A DNA stretch of 64,000 bases from Fremontodendron californicum (GCA_030761205.1 JAULJL010000017.1:5032001-5096000); one strand, 5' to 3'. Shown: positions 20,756-33,725, counted from the first letter of the stretch. Translations and numbers: made by a program. The notes: generated from the sequence alone by a model not told the origin.

Positions 20756-23700
20756 ATGAGTTTCCTCAAAGACATAATCAACTCTCTAAGCTCAATCCTC
20801 TCAACCGATAACTCACCATATGAATCAACGCAAGACCCTAGTTCATCAACGGGTCAAAACATGGAGGGAATAGCTGGAAACGAACGCATCGCGTATAAGC
20901 TCAAAGGATACTTCGATTTGGCCAAAGAAGAGATCGACAAAGCGGTTCGAGCGGAAGAGTGGGGTTTAGTAGACGACGCCGTGATTCACTATAAAAACGC
21001 ACAGCGGATTCTGGTCGAGGCTAGCTCCACTCCCGCACCTTCATATATCAGCTCTAGGTATTTCAATAATTAGCTTTTTGTTTTACTTTTATTTTTGTTA
21101 ATTGCCTGATCATCTGGTGTTGATGGATTCTGATTTTGATTTCTCAATTTTTGTGGTAGTGAACAAGAAAAGGTGAAATCGTATAGGCAAAAGATATCGA
21201 AATGGCAAGGCCAAGTATCTGAGAGACTACAGGTTTTAAGTCGCCGATCAGGTTAGTAATAATATTCTGAAACTTTTACATTTTAATTCATTTTAGAATA
21301 ATTAAAAAGCTTATTTTTTATTTTTTCAGGTGGCACATCCGTGAACAAGGTATGGCTTTCTCAGTCAAATCCTTAAACTGATGTTATTTAAATGTTAATT
21401 AACGATGTTCATTGGATGGCAACTGTTAATCCACATTGTTATTCTTCCATTTTTTAATTGGAAATTTATGCGGTTGTTAGTTACTAAGATTGATTATTGT
21501 TTTACATTTTACCTAGGTTTTTTTTTATATATAATATTATAAAATATTTGCAGAACACCTTAACTCATGCACAAACTGCTGCAGTTTCACCAAGAACATC
21601 AACTTCTAGGAGAGATGTGTTACAAAAGACTCCTCGTAACCCGGTGGTGAGAAATCAGGTTGATAAAGTTGGAAGTTCGAAACCTGCACAAGAATCTGCT
21701 AATGGTTATGAGTCGAAGTTGGTTGAAATGATAAATACAGCGATAGTTGATAGAAGCCCTTCTGTTAAATGGGAAGATGTTGGTAAGATACTGTACATAT
21801 TTTTCCCTTCTTTTTGCTTTTGCTTTCTAATGCTTGCCTTCTTCTTTTTTCTCGCTTGCATTGAAGTTACGAACTTACTTCTCTCAGTTGTTTGCAGCTG
21901 GCCTAGAGAAGGCTAAGCAAGCATTAATGGAAATGGTTATTCTGCCAACTAGAAGGCGAGATTTGTTCACTGGACTTAGAAGGCCAGCTAGAGGTAGAAT
22001 CTTACAAGATTATCACATTCATGAAGATAAGTTTGCAGTACTTAAGGAATTTGTTTAATGAACAAAACTGCTGGACTTTGGTTTCTAGGTCTGCTTCTTT
22101 TTGGTCCACCTGGTAATGGGAAGACCATGCTTGCCAAAGCTGTTGCATCTGAATCACAGGCAACATTCTTCAATGTTTCTGCATCCTCTCTAACGTCTAA
22201 ATGGGTTTGTCTCTGTCCTTGCTATTATATCCTTTTCTTTCTTCTGAAAAAATAAAAAAAGTATTTAAATGGTGCTGGATATGTTCTTTATTTTTCTTTC
22301 CTTATCTATATGGTGCTTTTGGTTATGTTCTTTAATAATGAATCAGGTAGGAGAGGGTGAAAAGCTTGTCCGGACTCTCTTCATGGTTGCTATATCCAAA
22401 CAGCCATCTGTTATTTTCATGGATGAAGTATGTCATTCTCTCCCATTGCTCATTGGATTTAGATTTCTATCCCTCAAACTATTTGCCATTGTCATGTTCT
22501 GGAGTTGCTTCAAGATTGCACTTTTTGTCGCTTTGTTGTTCCTTGTGTTTTTTTGTTACTGCCTCTCAAATTGCTGAGCACTGCTAAGAGAAACTGGATT
22601 TAAGATTAGTTTGTTAATTCTACTAGGTTGGGTTTATTGTTGGTGGATTGAATCATTTTTATTGCTTTTGAGCATTTGTGTTGTATTAAACATCCATAAT
22701 CTCTAGGTCAATCTTAGCTTTCTGCATATCTGGCATATAGTACGCTGAACTAGATATGAGCATGATGGTTCAGTGTCATGCTCAAACAAAAACAATTTAA
22801 ACATGAACACAACAGAAAGTAAAACATAATATATCAAAGAGATGACCAAATCCTTTAGAATCATACTTGTAAATTTTTAGTGTGATTATGCAGTTGTATA
22901 TCAAACATATGATTAGGAATCATATCTTAACTTTTAGATATTATAATATGGAGTTCTTAACAATCCATGTATCCTTTGAATACCAAAAGCTTTGTGGAGG
23001 TTGAGTCATCCAAGTGTTTGGCCTCCAATGGTGATTCACACAAGCACTTGCCAAGACCTTCTCAAAGGTAGGGAATTCCTTTGTGCTAGCAAAGTGACTC
23101 AAGGGTCATAATCAAAAGCTTATCTTACCTCTTTTTCCCTCTTGGCCGAAACTCATTAGAGAGAACTATTATCTCTAAAGTTTGCGCCTAGATAAGGGTA
23201 GAATCAACTTTTCTCTCTAGGTCAAATAGGATTCGTGAACGATTCTCCCTTCTACCTTCTCAAGGTGGCTAGGAAAAAAAAGATGAGAAAACAATTTTCT
23301 TCTTAAGCTTTACAAGGTGCGGTTGGAGTGGACTACCCAAAACAGTTTTGCATACTACCGTTCCCCTATTTTCTGTTTATATTTGTTGAATCCTTGATTT
23401 TAACTGATGGCAGCCTGTTAAATGTTGCGTATATCTAGTCATTATTGACATTTTATTTTAACCTTTGTCGTCGTTTACAGATTGATAGTGTCATGTCAAC
23501 AAGGTTGGCGAATGAAAATGATGCTAGTAGACGGTTGAAGTCAGAGTTTTTAATCCAGTTCGATGGAGTGACCTCCAATCCTAATGATTTAGTAATTGTC
23601 ATTGGTAAGTGTATTCGTTTATTTACTTTCTGGCATTTAGATCATAACTATTGAAGAAAATGATTGGATTTTGTGCAATAAAATTTGTTATCCAAACTTG

Positions 23701-25454
23701 TCATGTGGCAATAATCCTGCTTTTTATTTATGTTATCCAAATCTTCCTTGATTACATATGTAGTGCCATATTTGATTGTATGTACTTGCTTGTTTACATG
23801 TTACTGCAGGTGCCACTAATAAGCCTCAGGAATTGGATGATGCTGTTCTTAGAAGATTGGTTAGTATTCTGCTGTAGAACTTGCTGCAACTTGATTTTCC
23901 CAGCACCTCAAAAGATATGGCATCATGATCCATCATAGACATAGCTTTTTGATCGACTTACACAATTCTTTTGTGAATTATTGAACCAGGTTAAGAGGAT
24001 ATATGTACCTCTTCCAGATGAAAATGTTAGGAGACTTCTTCTAAAACACATACTCAAGGGTCAAGCATTTTCCTTACCTGGTAAGAGATGCTCTTGTTCT
24101 GTAATTTGTATGAATGCATGCCTTTTTATTTCTATGAGCTCATAATGCATGTTTAAATGTATTTAACCAAAGTGGTCGTCTGTCCCTTTTAACTGCTTAA
24201 CCATGGCCCTTACATGACAATTCAATTTCCATTATCTGTGATAGGTCGGGACCTAGAACAACTTGTGAGAGAGACAGAAGGTAAGATAATTCTCCATGTT
24301 ATTCTTTTGAGCGAAGTGCTTCGTGGATGGTAGTAGTTTATCTTCATGACTTATTTGATTAGCAATAAGACTGGCCAACACTAAGGCATTTTAGCTTCTG
24401 TCTTCAGCTTGGTCCAAGTTGTGGCTGCTATGTTGCAGCCAATGTACTTACAGTGTTCGAAAACAGTAGTATTTCATTTAATGTAAGAACTTATCCTTTG
24501 GCTTCTTTTTTTGAATAGGATATTCTGGAAGTGATCTGCAAGCATTATGTGAAGAGGCAGCTATGATGCCAATTAGAGAGCTTGGTTCAAATATCCTTAC
24601 TGTCAAGGCAAATCAGGTAGTCCAGCAAGAAAATAGCTTTTTCTCAATTGTGTGCTTAAGCAAAAATCAGATTTGTAGATCTTGCAACACCTTTCAAGTT
24701 AGATATTGTAGTTTCATTGCAGATTTAGTGGTTTATGGGAATCATTTTTTTTCAAAAAATAAAATGTTGAAAAGGCTTCATTTGGTAAAGGAACTTGCAG
24801 TATTTTGGGCTACTATATTATACATGTTGAAGCAGTCACATCTATTATGAGTCTAGTTGTCCCCCATCCTCCCTAGTACCTATGACCAGTAATGTTCTAC
24901 GCACCCACCATGACACTTGCACTCAAAGCCTGGTCTTCTATTATGGACCTAGTCCCGCTCAGATGAATCCTAAGCACCAACTATTCCATTGAGGATTATC
25001 GGTTGAAAGGGTGTTGGATGGAAGCCGGTCCCATGAGATGATGCTGAAATTTGTTTTTGGCAAATGATGATGAAGTAAAAGGCTGTATTAGCTTATGACA
25101 AAATTGAATTAACCTGGGATTTAGATTCAATTTTTCTGTCATGAAAATCACAAAGATTCAGATTTTGAATTATCTTTCTGACGTTAGATTTAGTTAACCT
25201 CATGTGTTTGGTTGTTAGTCATCTCATCTGCTTTACGCATCAGCTTTGACAGCTAAACACTAGGAGCATAAAGGTTTCCTTACAGACTGATTACAGATGA
25301 TTGATGTTCTAAAACTAACCAAAATTTCTTATTCCAGGTGAGACCACTAAGATATGAAGACTTTCAGAAGGCAATGGCTGTTATTAGGCCCAGCTTAAAC
25401 AAAAGCAAGTGGGAAGAACTTGAACAGTGGAACCAGGAGTTTGGCTCTAATTGA
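20756..25454 (+). CDS. Spastin-like MIT-domain AAA ATPase
   Basis: Thirteen exons, all GT-AG: 20756-21057, 21160-21251, 21330-21349, 21554-21782, 21898-21993, 22089-22204, 22347-22427, 23481-23604, 23810-23859, 23990-24080, 24245-24280, 24519-24616, 25338-25454. They join in frame to 483 aa. An N-terminal MIT-like helical domain (about 42-92) is followed by a Ser/Thr-rich linker and a meiotic-clade AAA module: Walker A GPPGNGKT (252-259), Walker B VIFMDE (307-312), paired Arg-finger residues in LDDAVLRR (to 369), and a C-terminal Vps4/spastin helix ending EELEQWNQEFGSN. Family members use ATP hydrolysis to remodel ESCRT-III or sever microtubules; the target here is not shown. An upstream in-frame ATG at 20723 adds only a hydrophobic stretch that ends in an acceptor-like tag, so 20756 is chosen. 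Position matches At2g45500. Confidence 0.95.
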
Positions 25455-26483
25455 AATCTGTTTGCCTATTAGCAGTATGCTTCAGTATGATATTTAGCAT
25501 TATTACCTTTGCATGTTGAAAGAACAGCTTAAGCAAAGACAAAAGCAACCAATTGTGTAATTATTAAGAACACAAAGCCTGAACACTGGTCAAGGATTTT
25601 TTTTTTTTTTTAATTCTTTGGCAATGTGTCATATAAAGTGTTGTTTGATATAGTATTACAAAAAGAATATGTTTGGGTTGGGTAATTAACAATCTTCTTT
25701 TCTATGATTCAAGGGTTATATAAATAAACACATCTTCTCTTTCAGTGGGGTTTATCTGATCTCCTAGAAAACGTAGACTTCAAAGTTTCTTTGGGCTTTG
25801 ACTGAAACAAATTACAGAGATTTGGACTCTGGCCTTACTAATTTGCTACGAAGTACGAACAGGTGCAAGGAGATCTATTTGCTGAATAGTTACTCTCTCT
25901 TTTTTTTTTTGGACTCTTTACTCTTTTAGTAGTTCCCGAGTAAAGTATTTAGTATTAGTCAAAACAGGTTTCTTTTTTTATTTTATTTTTTTTTAAAGAT
26001 TATTTTAATTAGGTTTTTAAGATAAAAGGAACTGAGAAACTGTTCAATGTGTAAGAAGATTCTTCTAAATTTTTTAAGATACGAGTTTATATTTGATATT
26101 TTGACATTGAAATCTTTTAATGGATTAAAAGATTATTATATGTTTTATATTATTTTTAAAATAGCATATATGTATCATCTAATTAATCTAGCTCGTAAAC
26201 TTTAAAAAAATTTACTGACAATCAATGAAATAGTTTTTCCATATATATTCCCAACTTGATATTTGTACGTATTGGATCCAAGTTAATTAGGCTGTAATCC
26301 TGGCCCATTGAAACCTCTAGTTTAGGCTCAAGTGACATGAGCGGGTTCTAAAATTCAAATTCCTGATCTTCCCAAAACTCCCCTTGTCCCTGCTTCTCTC
26401 TCATTCCCATCTCTGATTCCTTCCACAATCTCTGAGGGAAAAAAAGAAATCAATTTGGGCATTATCGTGTCAGAATCTGGAGA
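25455..26483. other. Intergenic DNA between AAA ATPase and Aurora kinase genes
   Basis: Holds the AAA ATPase 3' UTR at the left and the Aurora promoter/5' UTR at the right (tctctctcattcc around 26395). It has several T-runs and no coding frame. Confidence 0.55.
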
Positions 26484-28000
26484 ATGATTTCTCAAAGCGA
26501 AGAAAACCCAAAACGAGAATGGTCCTTAGAAGACTTCGAGATCGGAAAACCCCTGGGCAAAGGCAAATTCGGTAGAGTCTATCTCGCCAGAGAAGTCAAG
26601 GTATACTCTCCCTCTCTTCCCATATTTTTCTTTTTTCAATTGAATTCATATCTCTTCTCTCTTTATTTCAATTTCTGAAAAGGAGTCGTGTTTTTGGTAG
26701 AGCAAATACGTAGTGGCATTGAAAGTCATATTCAAGGAACAATTAGAGAAATACAGGATCCAACATCAGTTGCGTAGAGAAATGGAAATTCAAACCAGTC
26801 TTCGCCACCCTAATATACTGCGTCTTTACGGCTGGTTCCATGATAGCCAACGTATTTTCTTGATTCTTGAGTATGCTTATGGGGGTGAGCTTTATAAGGA
26901 GCTTAGAAAAAATGGTCATCTCAGTGAGAAGCAAGCTGCCACGGTAATCACCCAATCTAATATTTTTTTCTCTGTTTCAATTTGCATAATTTATTTTCGA
27001 CTTATTTATTGATTCCGGTTTCTAATTATTCACATTTTTTTGGGTTTTCTCAATTTTATATTTTGAAATATTTTCAGTACATTGCAAGTCTGACAAAAGC
27101 GTTGGCATATTGTCATGAGAAACATGTAATTCACAGAGATATCAAGCCGGAAAATTTGCTGCTTGATTATGAGGTAAGCCGCTGCATTTCTTTTTTCTCT
27201 TCTTAGTTTGGCACCCACTTGTTTTGCATAACTGTGACCTATTGAGAAATCCATTTTAGAAGTATAAATTTGTCTCTCGGATATGTATTAGTCCAACATG
27301 GGAATTTTTGTATGAAATCAATTATTGGGTTTAGTGTTCTGAATCCTGATATTTCTCGAATTGTGTTCGAGTGTAAGTAATTCCGTTAAGACTGCATATA
27401 TAGGGTAGGTTGAAGATTGCAGACTTTGGATGGTCCGTACAATCAAGAAGCAAGAGACACACAATGTGTGGAACTCTGGATTATTTAGCGCCAGAAATGG
27501 TGGAAAACAAAGCTCATGATTATGCAGTTGATAACTGGACTTTGGGCATACTTTGTTATGAGTTCCTCTATGGTGCTCCTCCTTTTGAGGCCGAGAGCCA
27601 AAGTGATACATTCAAAAGGTAGGTAGGAATGGGTGGTTTCTTATGCTTTATCTAAATGTGGATTGGAATGTGGTGTGATAATTAAGCTAGTGAATCAAGC
27701 TTGTGCTATACAGGATTATGAAGGTTGACCTAAGCTTCCCGTCGACTCCCAATGTCTCAATGGAGGCTAAAAATCTCATCAGCCGGGTAACTATGCTCGC
27801 TAGTCTCTCAACTACCTTTACATAGACATTGGTTATGAAGAAGTATGTACAATTTGACATCTGAAATTCTGAATACAGTACTTAAATCTTATTTGCAGCT
27901 TCTTGTGAAGGACTCCTCAAAACGGCTCTCTCTTCAGAAGATCATGGAGCACCCTTGGATAATGAAGAATGCAGATCCTATTGGTACCTGCAAAAAGTAG
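26484..28000 (+). CDS. AUR3: Aurora kinase, AUR3 type
   Basis: Six exons: 26484-26600, 26701-26943, 27078-27173, 27404-27618, 27714-27786, 27899-28000; 281 aa, nearly all kinase domain. Gly loop GKGKFG (25-30), catalytic Lys47 (VALKV), Glu66, HRDIKPEN with Asp141, DFG (159-161), activation-loop Thr172 in KRHTMCGT, APE (181-183). The short N-terminus and the motifs CGTLDYLAPEMVE and DNWTLGILCYEFL fit plant AUR3, the centromere-associated class that phosphorylates histone H3 at mitosis. Family members act with chromosomal passenger partners; no partner gene is nearby. It directly follows the AAA ATPase gene as At2g45490 follows At2g45500. Expression is expected in dividing tissue, but that is family knowledge. 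Confidence 0.95.
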
Positions 28001-28088
28001 GAATTTTAATAGTTTCAGATGTAATGCTATAAGGCCGTCAAAACTCAAAAGTTGCCAGAGTAGAGTGCAATTCACCTATGAATAAATG

Positions 28089-29438
28089 TAGAGGTTGCAA
28101 TTGGGTGGGTTCGGGTCCTTTCGGGTTCGAGCCTGTTCGGGTTCGGGTGTGATATACATCATTTTTATTTTATGTTAGATTTAATCATTTTTATGTAATT
28201 TAAATATTTACTTTTAAAAATAATTTATTATTATTTTTAAAAAAATAACATTTTATTATAATATAATATTTTTAATTTTATTTATTTATTAAAATCAATA
28301 TTTGTTAGCATCAAAAGAATATAAAATTATTTTTTTATATAAAATAAAATTTTTAGAAAATTTATTATAAAAAATATGATATATTATAATTAATCATATT
28401 AATATTTAAAATAGTTGATTTGATAAACTCGAATTTCAACATGTAAATATATTATAATTTATATTCACTACAAAATAAAAGACTTTTAGGGATGAACTTT
28501 GGCATTCGACTATTCGTTTATATATTTGTAAAATGTAAAAAATTTATGCTTATGTAAAGAATCGAACCTAACATTCAACTCTTAATAGTAAAGATATTAT
28601 CAAGTGAACCAAATCAACCAATCTTGAATTTTGATATAATATATTATTAAAAGTAAATTATATCAAGTGTAATAAAATAATAATAATTTTAAAAAATACT
28701 TATCCAAAATAAAATAAATAATAAATCAATTACAAAATTAAATCAGCTAATTATGTTAAATACTTTTAAATTCTAAAAAGACATGATACTTTTATAAATC
28801 AATATTTTTTGACTTAATTTAATAATCTGCTTAAGAAAACTATATATATGTTGTAAAAAGCAACACATTTTTTTTAAAAGTATTTTTTATTTATTTTTTA
28901 ATATAAGAAATACTATTATACTAGAGATAAGTTAAAATGAATGAATTGTTGTTTATTAATTTTAATATATAGGAAACACTATTATAGTATTATAAGGTTG
29001 CTCTTAAAATAATATAAACAAAGTACAAGTAATACTTTATGTCAAAAAAAATTCACATCTCTAAAATCTTCATGAGTTTATAATTTTTAGATGGTGGATT
29101 CATCAAAATATGAGACGTTAAAATTATAAGTACAAAATATAATTTATTTTTGATAAAATTATTATTTTATCATATATATATAAAATATAAATTAAATTTT
29201 AAATTTTAATTAAATTATTAAAAAAATATTAAAATAAAATTGATAAATAAAGTTTTTGCTTTATAAAAAATTTATTTAATTATAATTTGATAGTTTTTAT
29301 TTTTAGTATTAAATTTGGATTTGGGCTTGGGTATTTTCGAGTTCGGATTTTTGACTTTTTGATTAAATCGAGTTTGAACGAATTTAAGTTTGGATTTTTC
29401 TAAACGGATTCTGATTCGAGTTCATTTTTCCACCACTA
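28089..29438. mobile_element. Non-autonomous hAT-like element, 1350 bp
   Basis: Ends are imperfect inverted repeats: TAGAGGTTGCAA at the left, and TAGTGGTGGAAA read inward from the right. A perfect 8-bp direct duplication, aataaatg, flanks it at 28081-28088 and 29439-29446; 8-bp duplications are diagnostic of hAT transposons. Subterminal gggttcggg-type repeats (28105-28150) are mirrored by attcgag/gttcgga motifs near 29330-29425. The centre is very AT-rich with no transposase frame. It sits about 90 bp after the Aurora stop codon, so it may have altered the native 3' UTR or polyadenylation region. Confidence 0.88.
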
Positions 29439-29967
29439 AATAAATGTATAGTGTTCAAACTTGGAGAAGACTAAAGTGGGTTTGAAAGGTTTTATTGTAA
29501 TCCTCCATCCTTGTATACTATACAGGCTTAGTGCCTATCTGGCTAGGTTTTTATGGAAAGACACTTTTGTTAGTTTTCACGAAACCTATTCCCTAAGGCA
29601 GGGCTCTTTTGTCATACATTAAGCTTTGTTTTTGTCCATTTAGGCTTTCGACTATGAATTTGATTACAGAAATTAGGGGTAATGGATCATTGAAGTATTT
29701 TCTGGGTCAATTTCTGCATATCTTTAATATGTTAATCGCATTATTTGAACTATAGTGAGTGCAGAAGTTATAGCCATCCTTTTCAGATTTTTTTGCCCAA
29801 CTTTGACGACTAAGATTCTCGGGACTGTAATCGAATTGACATTGAACCAAATGCAAAATGTAAAAAAAGTGAGCGGAAGGTTATGACTTGACGACTAGCA
29901 TATAGTGTAAATGGGACAAAAATCAACAGTTAAACACAAACCAAATAAAAGAGTTCAGAAACAAATA

Positions 29968-30041
29968 TGGCGTCGCCCGGACTCGAACCGGAGACCTTCA
30001 GTGTGTTAGACTGACGTGATAACCAACTACACCACGACACC
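29968..30041 (-). tRNA. tRNA-Val (AAC)
   Basis: A 74-base cloverleaf on the minus strand. The 7-bp acceptor stem GGTGTCG pairs with CGACGCC, with one T-G wobble, and A is at position 73. There is a D arm with GTAGTTGGTTATCAC, and an anticodon stem TCAGT/ACTGA around loop CTAACAC giving anticodon AAC. The T arm has GGTTCGAGTCC. There is no intron and CCA is not encoded, as usual in plants. The T-G acceptor wobble is slightly unusual but tolerable. Confidence 0.95.
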
Positions 30042-31031
30042 ATCTTAGTTTTATATAAGTGACCCTTTTTACCTAATTTAAATAGGTTTCCATATCAGCT
30101 TTCGAGCAAGATTCTGGCTTTGTTTAATCATCTCTTGACAAGAACTGTCTACTTTCACTTGGAAGTTTTCACTGGCCTTATTTTGTTAAGCAGCCTTGAA
30201 CTTTCAGAGGTTTGTGCAATGATCTTGTACTGGTTTTGGAGCATAATCCTTTATTCATTGCTTGAAGTATCTTTATAGCAAAGGATTGAACCCGAATGGC
30301 ACGAGGATTCGATGGAGGGAGGGAGTATTCGCTCTCTATTGTTCCTAGAAGAAAACCATGCGAATGTACTTGTCTAGCACCAAGCAACGACACTGCAAAA
30401 ACCAGATGAAAACTATCCAAACTTGTTCTGGAAATTAAAGGGTTTCGGGCTTGGGCTTGAACCCGCCAGTTATCTTCTGGAGTAGACTTGGAATTGATGG
30501 TGAAATCTTGTTTGAACAAAAAGATCGAGAAGCATTGAAGAAAATCAGCTTTGTTTTTATGTAGGAAAAAACCATGATGAAGACTGACTATGGAATCTGG
30601 ACTTCCACCAATATCAGGTGATTTGACAACTTCACGGATCAGGCTTTTTTTGGGTTAATATTATTTGACATTTTTATATATTTCCTTTCAAATTAATTAA
30701 CCTATTACAAGGCCAGATATCAAGGAACTCATCTGTTTTTGCCCACCTGAAAACGCAAAAGAAGGAATCCTTTCTTAACAAAATTTTCAATTCAACAATT
30801 GGCCACTGAATTGGTACATGAAAATGATGTCAGATATCTGATAAAAAATGAAGCTTCATCATTGATCACCATTTTCCCCCAACTTCTTGGGTATAGCTCA
30901 CGGCAGAATGACACCTTATATTCTCTTTTGTCTTTTGGAAGATAAACACCTCAATCATCTCAAGTTGGCATAAAAGTTGGATCTAAACTCATAAAAGTTT
31001 AACCTTCCAAATAAGATCACATCAAGAAAAT
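30042..31031. other. Intergenic DNA between tRNA-Val and the GRF gene
   Basis: Left part flanks the tRNA; the right part is likely the GRF 3' UTR. A 113-codon minus-strand frame at 30519-30178 begins MFKQDFTIN and has no domain I recognise. It lacks splice or codon support and is not called. Confidence 0.5.
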
Positions 31032-33725
31032 TTACCATTTCCGAAGGACAGTAATGGTGGTGTCACTGATGGTAGTCTCACTGCTGCTGCTCATACTTTT
31101 TTCACCTTTTGTAATGAGCTGAGGACTTGGAATTGACATAGAAAGGCTGGTGCTCAAGGCTGCACAAGCTGCTTTGTTGGCTATTGTTAATCTACTAGGT
31201 GGACAATCACCAATAGTGGGAATGACAACAGGCTGAGAAACCTCTACATGCTTTCTTGCGCCTCTGTGCATGTGCCGCGCGCAATATTTCTGATCAGGAA
31301 TAACATCCTTGCTGCATCGCCATCTTTTCCCGTCTGTTCTCCTACACCTCCCTGGTTCAAGTTCTATCTCATTTTTGTAAACACGGGAACTGCTGCAGCC
31401 TAGCACTGAAAAATAATAACAGGAAAAGTCATTCTAAATTCTAATTAGCATCAAAAAGGTCCTACAAAAGATTAAACTGTTATGTTCAATGCTGTGCATA
31501 ACAACACAAGGTAATTAGAACTGATTCTATTCAAATAGTACAAGCACTAATAACAATGGTTATGGTAAAAAACTTCATGCAGCCCAGTATTTTTGAGCAT
31601 GTATATCGTCATGAACTTCAAAAACTAAAATGATATAGTAAAAATGGTAGAATAACATAAAAGGCTTCTTGTTTATAAAAAAGAACCTTCTAAAAAACCT
31701 TTTGGGCAACAAATTACATGCTAACATATAAGAAAAAACCATGAATCTATGCAATTTAAGCAAATTCAAAAGGCTTATAAACTAAATGATATATAACATA
31801 TCTGATTTTATAGCCAAATCAGAAAGGTGGTAGGAGGGTGCGGGAAATGGGATAGTTGTAGGAATGATATAACAAGAGCATTATTTCAGTTTTTACAGCA
31901 CTACCTTGAAGAACGCTTTTTGGAGAAAAGCCTACACTGGGGGATATACTATTACCAACAGTGACTTTGGTTCCACTCTTGCTGCTTCTGATGATGATAT
32001 TATTGTCACTAACAGAGAGTTTTTCTGCACCCTTCTCACTAGTACTTGGGGAGTTTTTGTTCCTTTTGCAATTATTTTTGTTGTCGTTGTTTGTTGCGGT
32101 AATGATGGTACTGCTAGGGGTGGCATTGGTAGAAATGGAGTTTCTTTTGCTGCATACATTGTTGCTTTCCATAGGAGCAGTCTCATGGCTGGTGCTGGTA
32201 TTACATGAAGATGGGTTCATGTACTGAAAACTTACAAGGTTTTTTGAGTTTTCTGATACTTTGTTTGAATTTTTTGATAATGTTGTATCAGGCAAAGTAA
32301 TTTGAGAAGGTTCCACATGCTTTCTTGAACGCCGACAGCCCCTATGCATGTGCTGCTCACAGTACTTCTGATCCGGAGTCACATTCTTACTGCACCGCCA
32401 TTTCTTCCCATCCGTTCTTCTACACCTCCCGGGCTCAGTATCCATCATGTTCCTATAATCAAATCCTTGAGGACTAACTCCTAGAACTGAAACAATAAAA
32501 GCGAAATAAATATTCGCATTCTTCATGTAAATTCACATCACTGAAACCAAATCATTTTACTGAAAGACAAAACTCTCTTTAAACGTCTGTCAGGCTAATT
32601 AAGTTTTAACTATTATCGACAGAATTCATTTTATAATGTAACTTACTCATGTTAAAATTCATAGCGGCAAAGTAGTATAATCCTTAACGAACCTCAATTC
32701 AAAGTTCAAGTAGGTAAAATCTTGTCAAGCATACAACGAGACTCAATTTTCCAGGAATAATTGAAATTTAGTTAATACTAGTATTTACCAATTAATACAA
32801 GAGCATCTCAATTTTCCAGGAATAATTGAAATTTAGTTAATACTTAATACTAGTATTTACCAATTAATACAAGAGCATCTCAAATTCCAAGCCTAACAAG
32901 CATCAAAACATCTTTTCTTTCCTTTTCTTTCAATAACTGAACCTCAAACCATCTTTAAAGCAAAGAAAAAACACATTGATATGAGAAAAAGGAAAGAAAA
33001 AAAAAACAAATTAACCTCAATTTTAAGACTAATAATATTTGAATTCCCTAGTAAGAAAAAGAATACCAAAATACGCATGAAATTTTCTGACAAATTCATG
33101 AAGGAAAAAACAAACAGAAATTTCTAATAAACAAATGAAAACCAATCAAAAGATAGAAAGAAAAAAAAACCACCTCAAATTCCATACAAAAAAAAACCCA
33201 ACTCTAGGCAAGAGAAAAGTTAAAAAGAAGAAAGCTTACAGCTCGGATACCGTTCACAAATACCGCCATGAGCAGAGCCAAAGGAGGAAGCAACGCTTTT
33301 CCAAATGGGCATAACAAGGTTAACAGGAACTGGGATTCCACCCGCTATGTACTTGAAGATATGGGCTTGTAATTGCAGCTCATGCAACTGTGCTGTCGTA
33401 AACACACACTTTCCGTGTTTCATAACAGGTCTCCCTGACGTGTTTCCATCAATCCCAAGGCCCAACTTGATCGATGGTGCTCCTTCCTTCTTCTCCTCCT
33501 TCTTTTCCATCTTCACCGTCCTTCCCTTCTCCTCCGACCTCTCCTGGGTCCCACTCCCACCACCACCTAAAATTAAGAACATGCTCAAAATTAATTAACC
33601 AACCACAATACTTTCAATTCTCAAATTTTAATACTCCTACTATATATATATATATATATATATAAGACAATACCGGAATCTGGAAGAGGTGGGGATTGAA
33701 CCGGTTGAGCATCCATTGACGACAT
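31032..33725 (-). CDS. GRF9: Growth-regulating factor with two WRC domains (GRF9-like)
   Basis: Four exons: 33725-33674, 33566-33240, 32486-31905, 31405-31032, all GT-AG with consistent phase; 444 aa. QLQ domain at about 72-108 (FTTAQLHELQLQAHIFKYI), which binds GIF co-activators. WRC1 has C148-x9-C158-x10-C169-x2-H172, and WRC2 has the same spacing at C341, C351, C362, H365; WRC binds DNA through this zinc site. Two WRC copies are the mark of the GRF9 class. A Ser/Asn-rich linker separates them. GRFs are nuclear transcription factors controlling leaf and organ cell number. A miR396 site lies in WRC1 (32311-32331). Position beside Aurora matches At2g45480/At2g45490. The start MSSMDAQ is the first ATG in frame. 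Confidence 0.95.
32311..32331 (-). promoter_or_regulatory. miR396 target site in GRF WRC1 coding sequence
   Basis: The minus strand reads cgttcaagaaagcatgtgga followed by a. It is complementary to plant miR396 apart from one extra (bulged) base, the arrangement standard in GRF mRNAs. The equivalent position in WRC2 (gcgcaagaaagcatgtagag) has lost several pairs. Repression by miR396 is therefore expected through WRC1 only. Confidence 0.85.
32742..32878. repeat. Tandem duplication in GRF intron 2
   Basis: Two adjacent copies (65 bp at 32742-32806, 72 bp at 32807-32878) are identical apart from a 7-base insertion in the second (extra ttaatac). Near-identity implies a recent duplication. It lies between exons 2 and 3 and does not affect coding. 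Confidence 0.9.

Noticed and set aside
30178..30519. 113-codon minus-strand frame between tRNA-Val and GRF
   Set aside because: No domain, no splice context, and composition similar to non-coding DNA; kept only as a note.
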